From positions 186,001-250,000 of the forward strand of contig VIIQ02000830.1 of the NCBI GenBank assembly GCA_007449985.2: 64,000 bases of DNA, in the 5' to 3' direction. How positions within the stretch are numbered: position 1 is the first letter of the stretch; each line of letters opens with the position of its first letter. This document shows, one piece after another, positions 33,067 through 45,024 of this stretch. The position numbers and the translations under genes were made by a program. The notes under the pieces were generated by a model. The model did not search any database. It saw only the letters and a program-made list of their open reading frames with translations, and was not told the DNA's origin. Origin of the DNA: Desmodesmus armatus (taxonomy: Eukaryota; Chlorophyta; Chlorophyceae; Sphaeropleales; Scenedesmaceae).

Positions 33067-36061
33067 TCATGCCTTGCCACCCTGCCCTGCTGATGGTGCA
33101 CCTGCAGCACCACCTGTTACCTGCTGCACATCAGCACCGGCACCACCGCCACCACTACTACCATGAGCATTACCACTAGCAGACCCCTCCTCCATCACCA
33201 CAACCACCTCCACCACTACCAACACACCCTCCAACACCGCCGCCGCCACTATTATCACCACCACCACCATCACCAGCAGCTTATCCAACCCCACCACCAC
33301 CGACAACAACAAAATCTCCACCACCAGCAGCACTCTCAACACCACCACCAGCAGCTGCACCCTCTGCCTCAAGTCCTGCCATAACCAGCACCTGCCTAAA
33401 CAGCACCACCACTAGCAGCCCCCTCCTCCATCACCACCACCACCACCTCCACCACTGCCACCACACCCTCCAACCCCGCCGCCACCACTGTAATCACCAC
33501 CACCACCATCACCAGCAGCTTTTCATTTTTCTTTCTTTCCTTTTTCTACCCCACCACCACTGACAACAACAACATCGCCACCACCATCAACCCCACCACC
33601 ACCACCACCATCAACAGCCCCACCACCACCACCACCATCAACCCCACCACCACCACCGTCAACACCACCACCACCACCACCACCACCACCAGCAGCAGCA
33701 CCCTCTGCCTCAAGCCCTGCCATAACCATCACCTGCCTAAACAGCTCCCCCGCCTCCCCACAGCTGTAGCGAGTGCCACCCAGTGTGAGGTGCTTGGCCT
33801 GTGGCTGCCGGTCCAGGTAGAAGGCCCCTCATTCACCACCACCACCGCCGCCACCGCCACCACCACCACATCCCCCACCACCGCCACCACTACTACCATC
33901 AGCAACAACACCACCAGCATCACTAACAGCAGCAGCCTTCTCAACCCCGGCACCACCACCACCACCACCAGCAGCTGCACCCTCTGCCTCAAGCCCTGCC
34001 ATAACCATCACCTGCCTAAACAGCTCCCCGCCTCCCCACAGCTGTAGCGAGTGCCACCCAGTGTGAGGTGCTTGGCCTGTGGCTGCCGGTCCAGGTAGAA
34101 GGCACCTCATTCACCACCACCACCGCCGCCACCGCCACCACCACCACATCCCCCACCACCGCCACCACTACTACCATCAGCAACACCACCACCAGCATCA
34201 CTAACAGCAGCAGCCTTCTCAACCCGGCACCACCACCACCACCACCACCAGCAGCAGCACCCTCTGCCTCAAGCCCTGCCATAACCATCACCTGCCTAAA
34301 CAGCTCCCCCGCCTCCCCACAGCTGTAGCGAGTGCCACCCAGTGTGAGGTGCTTGGCCTGTGGCTGCCGGTCCAGGTAGAAGGCCCCTCATTCACCACCA
34401 CCACCGCCGCCACCGCCACCACCACCACATCCCCCACCACCGCCACCACTACTACCATCAGCAACAACACCACCAGCATCACTAACAGCAGCAGCCTTCT
34501 CAACCCCGGCACCACCACCACCACCACCACCAGCAGCACCCTCTGCCTCAAGCCCTGCCATAACCATCACCTGCCTAAACAGCTCCCCCGCCTCCCCACA
34601 GCTGTAGCGAGTGCCACCCAGTGTGAGGTGCTTGGCCTGTGGCTGCCGGTCCAGGTAGAAGGCACCTCATTCACCACCACCACCGCCGCCACCGCCACCA
34701 CCACCACATCCCCCACCACCGCCACCACTACTACCATCAGCAACAACACCACCAGCATCACTAACAGCAGCAGCCTTCTCAACCCCGGCACCACCACCAC
34801 CACCACCAGCAGCAGCACCCTCTGCCTCAAGCCCTGCCATAACCATCACCTGCCTAAACAGCTCCCCCGCCTCCCCACAGCTGTAGCGAGTGCCACCCAG
34901 TGTGAGGTGCTTGGCCTGTGGCTGCCGGTCCAGGTAGAAGGCCCCTCATTCACCACCACCACCGCCGCCACCGCCACCACCACCACATCCCCCACCACCG
35001 CCACCACTACTACCATCAGCAACAACACCACCAGCATCACTAACAGCAGCAGCCTTCTCAACCCCGGCACCACCACCACCACCACCACCAGCAGCACCCT
35101 CTGCCTCAAGCCCTGCCATAACCATCACCTGCCTAAACAGCTCCCCCGCCTCCCCACAGCTGTAGCGAGTGCCACCCAGTGTGAGGTGCTTGGCCTGTGG
35201 CTGCCGGTCCAGGTAGAAGGCCCCTCATTCACCACCACCACCGCCGCCACCGCCACCACCACCACATCCCCCACCACCGCCACCACTACTACCATCAGCA
35301 ACAACACCACCAGCATCACTAACAGCAGCAGCCTTCTCAACCCCGGCACCACCACCACCACCACCAGCAGCAGCACCCTCTGCCTCAAGCCCTGCCATAA
35401 CCATCACCTGCCTAAACAGCTCCCCCGCCTCCCCACAGCTGTAGCGAGTGCCACCCAGTGTGAGGTGCTTGGCCTGTGGCTGCCGGTCCAGGTAGAAGGC
35501 CCCTCATTCACCACCACCACCGCCGCCACCGCCACCACCACCACATCCCCCACCACCGCCACCACTACTACCATCAGCAACAACACCACCAGCATCACTA
35601 ACAGCAGCAGCCTTCTCAACCCCGGCACCACCACCACCACCACCACCAGCAGCACCCTCTGCCTCAAGCCCTGCCATAACCATCACCTGCCTAAACAGCT
35701 CCCCCGCCTCCCCACAGCTGTAGCGAGTGCCACCCAGTGTGAGGTGCTTGGCCTGTGGCTGCCGGTCCAGGTAGAAGGCCCCTCATTCACCACCACCACC
35801 GCCGCCACCGCCACCACCACCACATCCCCCACCACCGCCACCACTACTACCATCAGCAACAACACCACCAGCATCACTAACAGCAGCAGCCTTCTCAACC
35901 CCGGCACCACCACCACCACCACCAGCAGCAGCACCCTCTGCCTCAAGCCCTGCCATAACCATCACCTGCCTCAACAGCTCCCCCACCTCCCCACTGCTGT
36001 ACCGAGTACCATCCAGTGAAAGGTGCTTGAATTGTGGCTGCCGGTCCAGGTAGAAGGCACC
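33067..36061 (-). repeat. 279-bp tandem satellite derived from the last exon of the DHRS12-like gene
   Basis: Seven to eight well-conserved 279-bp units run from about 33740 to 35985, with a diverged unit next to the gene (35986-36061 continuing into the exon) and degenerate ACC/CAC-rich remnants at 33067-33735. On the minus strand each unit repeats the gene's terminal exon, from about GAFYLDRQPQAKHLTLGGT through MAGLEAEGAA to the polyglycine end, including its stop codon. Since 279 is a multiple of three, long open frames result on both strands (for instance plus 34349-36019). These are repeat artefacts. Two variants, differing in the length of an ACC run and in a GCA, alternate, suggesting a 558-bp higher-order unit. 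Confidence 0.92.
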
Positions 36062-39000
36062 TCATTCACCACCACCGCCGCCACCGCCACCACCACCACC
36101 ACATACCCCAACACCGCCACCACTACTACCATCCCCACCACCACCACCGCCAGCATCACCAATCGCAGTTGACTTCTCAACCACACCGGCAGCAGCAACA
36201 GCAGCAGCACCCTCGGCCTCAAGCCCTGCCATCACCAACACCTTCCCATATAGCTCCCCCGCCTCGCCACCGCTGTAGCGCGTGCCACCCAGCGTGAGGT
36301 GCTTCGCCTGTGGCTGTCGGTCCAGATAGAAGGCGCCAGGCTGTAGCACTGCAGCATCTGCCAGGCCCAGCCACAGGATGGTGTCAGCGCCTTGGGCTGT
36401 GTCCCTCAGCTTTGCCTGGAAGGCGCTGTGGAAGCCGGGTATGCTGGTGCGCACACCCTCCGTGTCGGCCCAACCAGGGTGCATGCTGAACACGCTGACA
36501 CCTGGGGAGTGGGGGTGGATTGGATTGGGGGAGGGGGGTATGGGAGGGGAGGGGAGGCAGGCACAGTGTTGGCAAGTGAAGGGGAAGGGCTTGGAGCGTG
36601 GCATTGCAAACATGCTTAACCGGGGTGCATGCTGAACACGCTGACACCTGGGGAGGGGGGTGGATGGGATTGGGGGATGGGAGGCAGGCATAGTGTTGGC
36701 AAGTGAAAGGGGAGGGCTTGGAGTGTGGCATTGCAAACAAGCCCAACCTGGGTGCATGATGTCCACGCTGACACTTGGGGAGGGGGGGTGTGGGAGGGGA
36801 CGCCCATCCCGGGTGCATGCTGTCCACGCTGACGCTGATGCTGACGCCTGGGGAGTCCCCTCCCCCCAAACACACTTCTGCAGACCCACCTTTGTCCGCC
36901 CAGGCTGTCGCCAGGTGTTCCGCCAGCACCACCTGGCATCGCTTCTCCTTGGCGTACGCGGCCGATCCGTCCCAAGGCTGCAGCTTCTCATGCTGCATAT
37001 CCTTCAAACACAGCGGCTGCGTGTACATGCCGCCAGACGACACAAACACCACGCGAGAGGGCGCGCCGGCGACCAATGCGGGCAGCAGGCGCTGCGTGAG
37101 TGCTGTGGTGCCCAGTACGTTGGTTGCAAAGCTGCTGTTGAAACCCTCAGGGGTGGTGGACCGCTCAGACAGCTGCACACACACACAGTAAGACAGTCTT
37201 AGTGAGCTTGCATGTACCCAAGTACTCCATCTGTCGACACACGGCGACGCAGACATAACAGCACATGTCTTACAAAGTGAGAAAATGAAAGTGCACAACG
37301 TTATGCCAAAGGTTTTACGTGTGTCTGTGTGTACTTGACTGCAGCTGTGGTGCCCAGTACGTTGGTTGCAAAGCTGCTGTTGAAGCCTTCTGGGGTGGTG
37401 GACCGCTCAGACAGCTACACACACACACGGCGACGCAGACAGCACAGCACAGCACAGCACAGCACATGTCTTACAAAGTGAAAAATGAAAGTGCACAGCT
37501 GTATGTCAAAGGGTTTACGTGTGTCTGGTTGTAAATTCTGGACTGCAATTTCACTGCAGTCAGCGCTCATACACACCATCCCTATTCCTGTCAACAAGCT
37601 GCCAAGGATCCTGGTTGCTAGCTAGCATATGTGGTCAGCCGCCAGGAGTCCACGCATTCTACTAACAGTACTACTAAACTGGGTGACCAGGACCCTGCCT
37701 GACCCCTCCTTTTGAAGCCAAACCAGGCTGATAGGGCGTTGAAACTGAACAAAGGGGGAGTACATTCAAATTGCTTTCAAATCAAATGCAAAATTCTACC
37801 ACACAACACTGCCAAGGCCACAGCACCCCTTACTGCTTACCAGCACTCCTGCGTTGTTGACCAGGAGGTGAAGCGGGCGGGATGCAGCCAGCCACTCAGC
37901 GGCAAAGGCGGCCACAGAGGCCAAGCTGCTCACATCGCACACCTGCGCAACGGCAGCAGCAGCATGTGTGTTTTGGTTTTGTTGATAACAGAGGGGGCGG
38001 AAGCTCGTGGCTGGCCACACGTCCAGATGAAAGGTGCTCCGCAAGCTGTACTACTGACAGGCCTAAGGCGCCTTGATCTCAAGGAAGGCAGCGGCACCAT
38101 GGCAGCACCAGCAAGGACCGGGTGACGGTGACTCTGCTTTGTGCAATCAGCTGGCAACCAGCCACACTCTGCTACAGTCCCTGGGCAGTTGGGTGCGCCT
38201 GATTGTTTGTGTGTGTGGCCAGCCAGTGGGGTTCTCCCCCCCCTGGTGACCCCCGCCCCCCCCCCCCCACACACACAAAGTTTGCCCCACTCACTGCGAG
38301 GTGTACGTCGCTGTTGCCGCTTGCCTCCCTGACCTTTGCTGCTGCCTCCTGGCCCCGCTGCTCGTTGCGGCACACCATCCACAGGGAGGCACCACGGGAG
38401 GCCAGGGCCTGCAGAGGGTTTGAAAGTTGTAGAGTAACAGAAGTAGAGTCAAGGGGGGGGGCGTGCAGGAAAGTGCCGGACACATGACAGAAAAGTGGAA
38501 ACAGGGCCAGACACCCCCCCACCCCCCCCCCATCCCCCGTGAACCTGCGTTCCGAGGCCACGGGATGGTTCGTATAGTTTATATATGTATTTATGGAAGC
38601 TTACGCACTCTTGAAAGGGTGCTGCAAGCTTTTCTGAGGTCTGAACTTTGAAATTTGATCACACATCGATCAATGATTGTTCGTTCTGGAAGGGGCCCGA
38701 GAATGCTGAACAGCACTGGAATGAGCTGTCTATATTACTTTAGGACATACCCACACCACGCTGATGTTTCACAATAAGCAGCACCAACACACTGGGCCAC
38801 TGCCCTCAACCAGCAGTCAACCGCCGCTGTGCTGCTGCCTTTCTGGGCCCTCATGGTAGCCTGATAGGTATTGTGAAGGCACAAAAAGGGCAGCAATCGA
38901 TAGCATATGATGTAAGCTTTGACATGAGCCGCATACAGCCTTATCAGACTGCTGACAGAAAAGTTACTGAACCCTGTGCAGAAAAGTGAAACAGGCCCAG

Positions 39001-39851
39001 ACCACCCCCCTACCCCCCCTGCATAAACCCCCTCAGATTTCCTGCAAAAAAGGTCAAATCAAAGCTGTTATTGTATATATTATATCCTGAAATTTTCAGG
39101 GCAAGGTCCGTGGTGGTGCTGTCCAGCACCCAGACTGCCCCCCCCTGGTAGAGTTACAGAAAGTAGGTGGGCTCGTTGATACAAAATGGCATTTTCTACT
39201 GCACTGTGTGCCGTCAGAAGTGTATGTTTGGTCCACTGCTCTGTGCGTCATAAGCTATGTATGGACTTCCACTGTGGTGGCATTTGCATGTGCGATGAGT
39301 GCCCCTGTCCATTGGAAGACTGCTGCAGACTGTAGGTGGTCTGATTGACAAGGTACAGGCCCAAGTGTAGCTAGCAATCATCCCCTGTCCCTGCAGTTGC
39401 ATGCAGAGCTGCTTTGCCTACCTTGGATTCCATCATGAGCATGTGTGCTGTGTGCCCCTATGCGTGTTTGAAGACTGCTGCACACTGCAGGTGGTCCTTG
39501 ACCCACCTTGGAGGCCCAAGTGCCACATGCAATCACTCCCTGTCCCTGCAGTTGCATGCAGAACCCTTAACTTACCTTGGATGCTTCGAAGCCCAAGCCA
39601 GAATTGGCGCCAGTCACGATCACCACGCGTCCAGCCAGGGAGTTCTGCATGCAACTGCAGGGACAGGGGGGGATGATTCAGGATTGCATGCTACACTTGG
39701 ACCAGCGCCTTGTCATACTTCGAGCTTGCTGACGTGTTATGAGGGTGGTGTACCTGTTGTCGAAGCTTTTGGAAGCTCGCTCATAGCCTGCCTTTGTGAA
39801 GTGCTTGTTGCCCATCAGTAGGAACGACACGTTGCGCCACAGGGAGCCCAT
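36062..39851 (-). CDS. DHRS12: Short-chain dehydrogenase/reductase, DHRS12 (SDR40C)-like
   Basis: Six minus-strand exons: 39851-39754, 39654-39576, 38408-38295, 37942-37841, 37172-36890 and 36501-36062, all in phase, 371 residues. The N-terminus MGSLWRNVSFLLMGNKHFTK and AGYERASKSFDN is similar to DHRS12 (SLYR..WF.KG..EYTKSGYESASKDF). Classical SDR motifs follow: cofactor loop VTGANSGLG; CDVSS; LLVNNAGVL; VVFVSSGGMY with the catalytic Ser; YAKEK with catalytic Tyr and Lys. FSMHPGWADTEGVR and IPGFHSAF then match DHRS12 closely. Substrate is unknown for the family. The C-terminus turns into a Gly-rich tail (about 35 residues) with no counterpart in DHRS12. That tail is the seed of the downstream satellite. 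Start chosen at the first ATG, which gives the family's N-terminus. Confidence 0.9.
36610..36860 (-). repeat. Acceptor-edge echoes of DHRS12-like exon 6
   Basis: Three copies of the exon 6 start (real edge 36501, encoding GVSVFSMHPGWAD) lie upstream in intron 5 at about 36618-36655, 36745-36782 and 36805-36860. Each keeps the AG, the VSV-SMHPGW coding and a C-rich tract. The third has an internal triplication of a six-base unit. Confidence 0.88.
37337..37420 (-). repeat. Acceptor-edge echo of DHRS12-like exon 5
   Basis: About 80 bases repeat the beginning of exon 5 (real edge 37172, encoding LSERSTTPEGFNSSFATNVL). The flanking cacacacacgg and the following acaaagtgaaaaatgaaagtgcac segment occur in both copies (37263-37295 and 37470-37497), so the duplicated unit is about 210-250 bases. 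Confidence 0.85.
38409..39284. other. Remainder of DHRS12-like intron 2
   Basis: Intronic. The phrases cagaaaagtg and aacaggg/aacaggcccagac followed by C-runs occur both at 38489-38530 and at 38955-39020, another internal duplication. No gene was seen. Confidence 0.5.
39285..39570 (-). repeat. Tandem duplication bordering DHRS12-like exon 2
   Basis: Two copies of about 135-150 bases (39285-39415 and 39440-39570) share gaagactgctgca, ggcccaagtg and ctgtccctgcagttgcatgc. They adjoin the real exon 2 donor (39575) on its intron side. Confidence 0.75.
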
Positions 39852-40304
39852 GATTGCTGGGCCAGCTGTTCAGCTTGTTGCTGCTTTCTGATTCAGGTAT
39901 TGCCTCAAGGAAACGGCACTGAGCAGCACACAGGTTCTTTGTTTGCTGTGGTGTTGGCCTGTGGGGGGGCTCAGGTGTGGTGTGACGATGCTGCTGTGCT
40001 GTCTATTCGCTGGCAGTAGCAGGTGAGCAAAACAAGAGCACTGATAGTCGGATACCAAACATCATGCAAATCACACGGTCTTTTAGGTGTAATTAACGCG
40101 CCTGACAACTGTTTGACTGTGCTGACCTGGCAGGATGATCTCGAGGTTATGCAGCAGCTGCAACCTTGCTTTGCGAAGCCAAAAGACCCTGCAAACACCG
40201 TACTATAGTTCTCGTTTGACCAACAACGCGATCTGTACAGCAGCGCACTTACACAGAGCTCCGTTTCACACTGCTCTGACAGCTGACAGCAGCACAGCAG
40301 CAGA
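39852..40304. promoter_or_regulatory. Shared upstream region of the DHRS12-like gene (-) and PEX11 (+)
   Basis: A 453-base divergent spacer that must hold both promoters and 5' UTRs. No defined operator or TATA element is claimed. Confidence 0.6.
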
Positions 40305-43300
40305 ATGGCAGAGAAGGACGTGCTGGACAAGACTGTTCAATTCCTGCAGAAGCGGGAAGGCATAGACAAGGTACACCGTTATTGCAGAGACACCCAACGA
40401 GCCAACATGGCCCCTGCACCCCCTGCATCATGTCAGTTGCAGCTGCTGTTCAGGCCAGACTGAGCAGGGCAGTGCCTTTTCTGCTTGTCTGCAGGCTCTC
40501 AAGATCATTCGCTACACCTCCAGGCTGATTGCAGCTGTGAGTCCGCCAGGCAGTGAGCAGCGCAAGCGATTTGAGGCGCTGCAAGCCAGCGTGGGCACCA
40601 GCAGGTAAGCAATTGCTTTAGTGGTGGTGCCTTCTACAGCAGTTGGGATCTATGCATGTGGACTCACCAAAACCAACTCATGTATACTCAAAGAAGATCT
40701 GTTTTTCAAATACTTTGGATACCGTAAGTCAGCTGCGATTGTGATACAGGCCATACAGTCGGGGTCAGCAGCAGCAGGCATGAGCAGGGGTGGGCAGACG
40801 CGGTGCAAGCCCTTGCAGGCTTCATGCAATATGACAATAACAACCCCCCCCCCCCGTGCTGCCATGCTCTGTTCCCCATGGTGTCTCACACAGAAAGGCG
40901 TACCGCCTAGGCAAGTTCCTCCAGGACGTGAATGGGTTACGTAAGGTGCGGCTGGCTGGCGGTCACCTGGCAGTGCTGGAGCTGGTGGTGTACCTGGGGG
41001 AGGGAACATACTACTTCCTGGACCAATTCACATGGTGAGCACATTGGATGAGTAGCCCACAATGCAGCAAGAACCTGTTGTGACCCCCCCCCCCAAAAAA
41101 ACAAGTGGTGCACTTGGCTTGTAACTAGCACCTACTACTTCCTGGACCAATTCACATGGTGAGCACCTTGCTGAACAGCCCACACTGCAGCAACAACTGT
41201 CTAGGTGTGACACACACGCCGTCCTCCCCCCCCCCCCCAAAAAAACAAGTGGTGCACTTGACTTGTAACCAGCACCTACTACTGCCTGGACCGATTCACA
41301 TCGTGGGTCGCCCTGCAATTTGCTGTCACACTATGGGGCACCTCAGTTGAACAGCCCATATAGCAGCAATGTAGTGACTGGCTGGTGGGAGCTGGTGGTG
41401 TACCTGGGGGAGGGAACCTACTACTTCTTTGACCAATTCACATGGTGAGCACCTTGGCTGAACAGCCCACACTGCAGCAACATTGTCTAGTTGTGACACA
41501 CGCGCCGCCCCCCCCCCCCCCCCCCCAGAAAAACAAGTGGTGCACTTTACTTGTAACTAGCACCTACTACTTCCTGGACCAATTCAAGTGGTGAGCACCT
41601 TGCTGAACAGCCCACACTGCAGCAACAACTGTCTAGGTGTGACACACACGCCGTCCTTACCCCCCCCCCCAAAAAAAACAAGTGGTGCACTTGACTTGTA
41701 ACCAGCACCTACTACTGCCTGGACCGATTCACATCGTGGGTCGCCCTGCAATTTGCTGTCACACTATGCGGCACCTCAGTTGAACAGCCCATATAGCAGC
41801 AATGTAGTGACTGGCTGGTGGGAGCTGGTGGTGTACCTGGGGGAGGGAACCTACTACTTCTTTGACCAATTCACATGGTGAGCACCTTGGCTGAACAGCC
41901 CACACTGCAGCAACATTGTCTAGTTGTGACACACGCGCCGCCCCCCCCCCCCAGAAAAACAAGTGGTGCACTTTACTTGTAACTAGCACCTACTACTTCC
42001 TGGACCAGTTCACATGGTGAGCCGCGGACTGCACATTGCATTGCAAACCTGCTGGCACACTGTTGTAACGATTGCGACAGCTTAGAGGTTGGACAGCTCA
42101 CAATGCAGCAAGGTTGTATTTGACCTTTAGGAGTCGTCACAGCAGTACTTCCTGGACCAATGCACATGGTGAGGCGCGCATCATGCTGCTGACATTGCAA
42201 GACGGAACAGTTTCTGCACCTCGGCTGTATTGCCCACAATGCAGCAAAATATGTCTAGTTGTGACACCCCTTCCCCCAAATAGTGGTACACACGACTTGC
42301 AACCAGCCATTGTATCTCAGCATGACAGCGGCGGTGTACCATATGAGTGAGAGATGGCATGTACCTTGATGCGGACAAGGCTGTAAGACATAAACTGTTG
42401 TGCGCATGTTGGTATAGACAGCCCCTACCCCTCCCCACTAGAGTGTGTTCATGGGCCACAACCATGTACGAAGGTGCAAACAGTGACCATCATATGCTGA
42501 CCCTCCTCCCCCCCACCCCCACCCCGCCCCCCTCCCCTGCCACCCCCCCCCCCCCCGGGCGCGTTCGATGTATGTGCAGGTTGGTGAAGGCTGGCTTCCT
42601 GCATGTGAACAAGCAGCAGGAGTCAGCAGTGAGCAAGGCGTCCGCATGGGCTGAGGCTGTTGGCTACGTGGCCAACATCGTCCTCAGCACACACAAGCTG
42701 CAGCAGCTCAACCTGCAGGAGCAGCAGCTGCTGAAGAAGGTGCAGCAGCACTGCAGGGTGAGGAGGGCGGATGCGCGTAGATCTAGTAAACCCTGAACTC
42801 TAAGTCCCAACTCTAGACCCTATTAGACGGCGTCAGTCCGACGCCCTGGGTGGCGTGGACATCCCAGCTGCAGGCCACGTATGTACACCCAATTCCTTTC
42901 CCCTGTTCCTACAGTTTTGCAGGAGAGCTGGCAGCTTTGCAGCAGATCACAATCATGCACATGCTCGGGGGCTGTGGCTGTGTGTGCATGCTGAACTGGG
43001 TGCTCAGCATGCCTTTGGTGCTGCCTGTGCAGGTGGATGGTGTGCGCAAAGACTTGCACCTTTGATTTTTCGTCCATGAACCACTGAGGGGCTTCATGCC
43101 AGAGGCTGTGCTTGCAAACTTGAGTGTCGAGAATGCTGTTGTATTTGCCTGACCCTGGTGCTGCCTGTGCAGTAGGATGGGTGTGACGTCAAAAACACTC
43201 AGACGCTGCAGGCTGTGAGACTGTGCTGCATGCTTGGGTGCTTGACCTGACTTTGGTGCTGCCTGTGCAAGAGGATGGTGTGATCGTCAAGTCATTGGCA

Positions 43301-45024
43301 TTGACTTGACCTTCACACCATCATCCTGCACAGGCAGCACCGATGTCAGGTCAAGCACCCAAGCATGCATAACCACTGCGATGCTTCAGGCCTGAGGCTA
43401 TGCTTGCAAGCTTGTGTGCCGAGCATTCCTTCAAAGCTGTCTGTGCTGCCTGTACTACATCTGCAGGAGGATGGTTCGTGTGAGGAACCGGGTCTGCTGC
43501 GTCAGTTGGAGCTGCTGCGCACCGCCAAGCTGATGCGGCTTGCCTTCATATGCCAGGACCTGGCAGACGGGCTCATGGCAGTCAATGACATCACAGGTGA
43601 ATGTTGAATTTGGGTAGCTTAGGGGCCAGTTTAGGGCTGAGGTTGGAGGTACTTCCGCATGTGCCATAAGCTGGCGTAGCTGTAGGCTACGAATTCATGG
43701 CAGTCAATGACATCACAGGTAGGGTCACGGGCTTGAGTTGAGGTGTTGTTTCATCTACTAGAAACGGTTTCAGGGGGGTAATTAGGGATGACGCGGAGGC
43801 AAATTTCCAAAAGGAGGAACCTGGCAGACGGGCTCATGGCAGTCAATGACATCACAGGTAGGGTCAAGGGCTTGAGTTGAGGTGTTGTTTCATCTACTAG
43901 AAACGGTTTCAGGGGGGTAATTAGGGATGACGCGGAGGCAAATTTCCAAAAGGAGGAACCTGGCAGACGGGCTCATGGCAGTCAATGACATCACAGGTAG
44001 GGTCAAGGGCTTGAGTTGAGGTGTTGTTTCATCTACTAGAAACGGTTTCAGGGGGGTGATTAGGGATGACGTGGAGGCAAATCTTCAAAAGGAGGAACCT
44101 GGCAGACGGGCTCATGGCAGTCAATGACATCACAGGTGAATGTTGATGGTTTGGCTTCAAGCTAGTGTAGCGTTTTGATCATTGGGCCTGTTTAGGTTGG
44201 AGGTTGCAGGTATTTCCTCATGCCAGGACCTGGCAGACGGGCTGATGGCAGTCAACGACATCACAGGTGGGGTCAAGGGCTTGAATTGAGGCGAGTGCAG
44301 TTTCATCTAGTTTCAGGGGGGTAATTGGGGATGACGTGGAGGCCAATGTCCGAAAGGAGGGACCTGGCAGATGGGCTCATGGCAGTCAATGCTATCACAG
44401 GTGAATGCTGAATGGTTTGATTCAAAAAGCTAATGTAGCGTTTTGGTCATGGGGCCAGTTGAGGGTTGAGGTTGGAGGTATTTCCTCATGCCAGGACCTG
44501 GCAGACGGGCTCACGGCAGTCAATGACATCAGAGGTGAATTCAAATGGATTAGCTTGAGGCTAGTTTGTCGTTTTGATGTACGGGGCCGGCTCAGGGCTG
44601 AGGTTGGATGTGCTGTTGCACTATATTAATTTTTTAGTTGTTTTTTCAATTATTAAATAATTAGTATTTAGTAATTATATTCTAATTTTTTGTATTTACT
44701 TGCCAGGACCTGCCAGATGGGCTCATGGCAGGCATCATCACCATGGGTGGGGCTGTTGGTGGGTGGGCGGGCGAATGGGCGCTGGGGAGCAGCTGTGGAA
44801 ATCAGAGATGATCTTCTGAGCAGTGGGCGCAGCGGAGGCTAGCAATCTTGACAGTGCGGGTGTCAACGACACTTTGTGTCAGTGACAGCTGGGGTCGACC
44901 TTGGGGTTTTGTTTCTGCCTGCTGTGCAGACGGGCGCTACAAGGGCTTCAACCATCCTGTGGTGCTCAGCTGTGCTGGCCTCTTATCAGCAGCAGTCAGC
45001 ACGTACAAGTACTGGGGCACGTGA
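40305..45024 (+). CDS. PEX11: Peroxisomal membrane protein PEX11
   Basis: Six exons: 40305-40370, 40495-40604, 40894-41034, 42580-42757, 43467-43596 and 44930-45024, all in phase, 239 residues. PEX11 proteins remodel and elongate the peroxisomal membrane before fission. The N-terminus reads [20 protein letters not shown] and [11 protein letters not shown], the conserved PEX11 amphipathic region. Then come [20 protein letters not shown] and LQDVNGLRK, the family signature. The hydrophobic stretch [20 protein letters not shown] matches the first membrane-associated segment, and the C-terminus [20 protein letters not shown] matches the final one. The length is normal for plant and algal PEX11. 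Introns 3, 4 and 5 are each expanded by tandem copies of the neighbouring exon edge, yet all real junctions are clean. The gene is divergent from the DHRS12-like SDR. Confidence 0.95.
41123..42175 (+). repeat. Donor-edge echo array of PEX11 exon 3, in a higher-order repeat
   Basis: Eight copies of the exon 3 end ([10 protein letters not shown] with its gtgagc donor, real at 41035) occur at about 41131, 41277, 41390, 41563, 41710, 41823, 41988 and 42145. They are separated by C/A-runs and a gcccacactgcagcaac motif. Copies 1-3 and 4-6 form two rounds of a unit of about 430 bp. Donors vary (gtgagc, cgtggg, gtgagg). Confidence 0.92.
43017..43200 (+). repeat. Acceptor-edge echoes of PEX11 exon 5
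   Basis: The run ggtgctgcctgtgcag followed by a gaggatggt-like exon start recurs at about 43017 and 43152, and again inside the foldback at 43228-43368, before the real acceptor at 43466. Confidence 0.8.
43228..43368. repeat. Foldback of about 67-bp arms in PEX11 intron 4
   Basis: Left arm 43228-43294 and right arm 43302-43368 are near-perfect inverted copies with a 7-base loop. Each arm contains the exon 5 acceptor echo, so the right arm carries it in antisense. Confidence 0.9.
43690..44745 (+). repeat. Donor-edge echo array of PEX11 exon 5
   Basis: Eight copies of the exon 5 end ([16 protein letters not shown] plus donor, real at 43597) occur, ending near 43719, 43858, 43999, 44136, 44267, 44400, 44535 and 44746. 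The middle ones keep a period of about 141 bp with a shared spacer (gggcttgagttgaggtgttg). Later copies are progressively diverged. Confidence 0.92.
44621..44690 (+). repeat. AT-rich island, core shared with 59755-59811
   Basis: A 62-base AT-rich insert beginning ctatattaatttttt within the last PEX11 intron. Its 32-base second half is identical to the island at 59755-59811 in the last aldolase intron. Confidence 0.85.

Noticed and set aside
34349..36019. 556-codon Thr-rich open frame on the plus strand
   Set aside because: It is the antisense of the 279-bp satellite. The unit length is a multiple of three, so the frame stays open by construction. There is no domain, and its repeats contain the DHRS12-like exon on the other strand.
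33067..36061. CRISPR-like tandem array
   Set aside because: Units are contiguous 279-bp copies with no unique spacers, in a eukaryotic nuclear context, and clearly derived from a coding exon.
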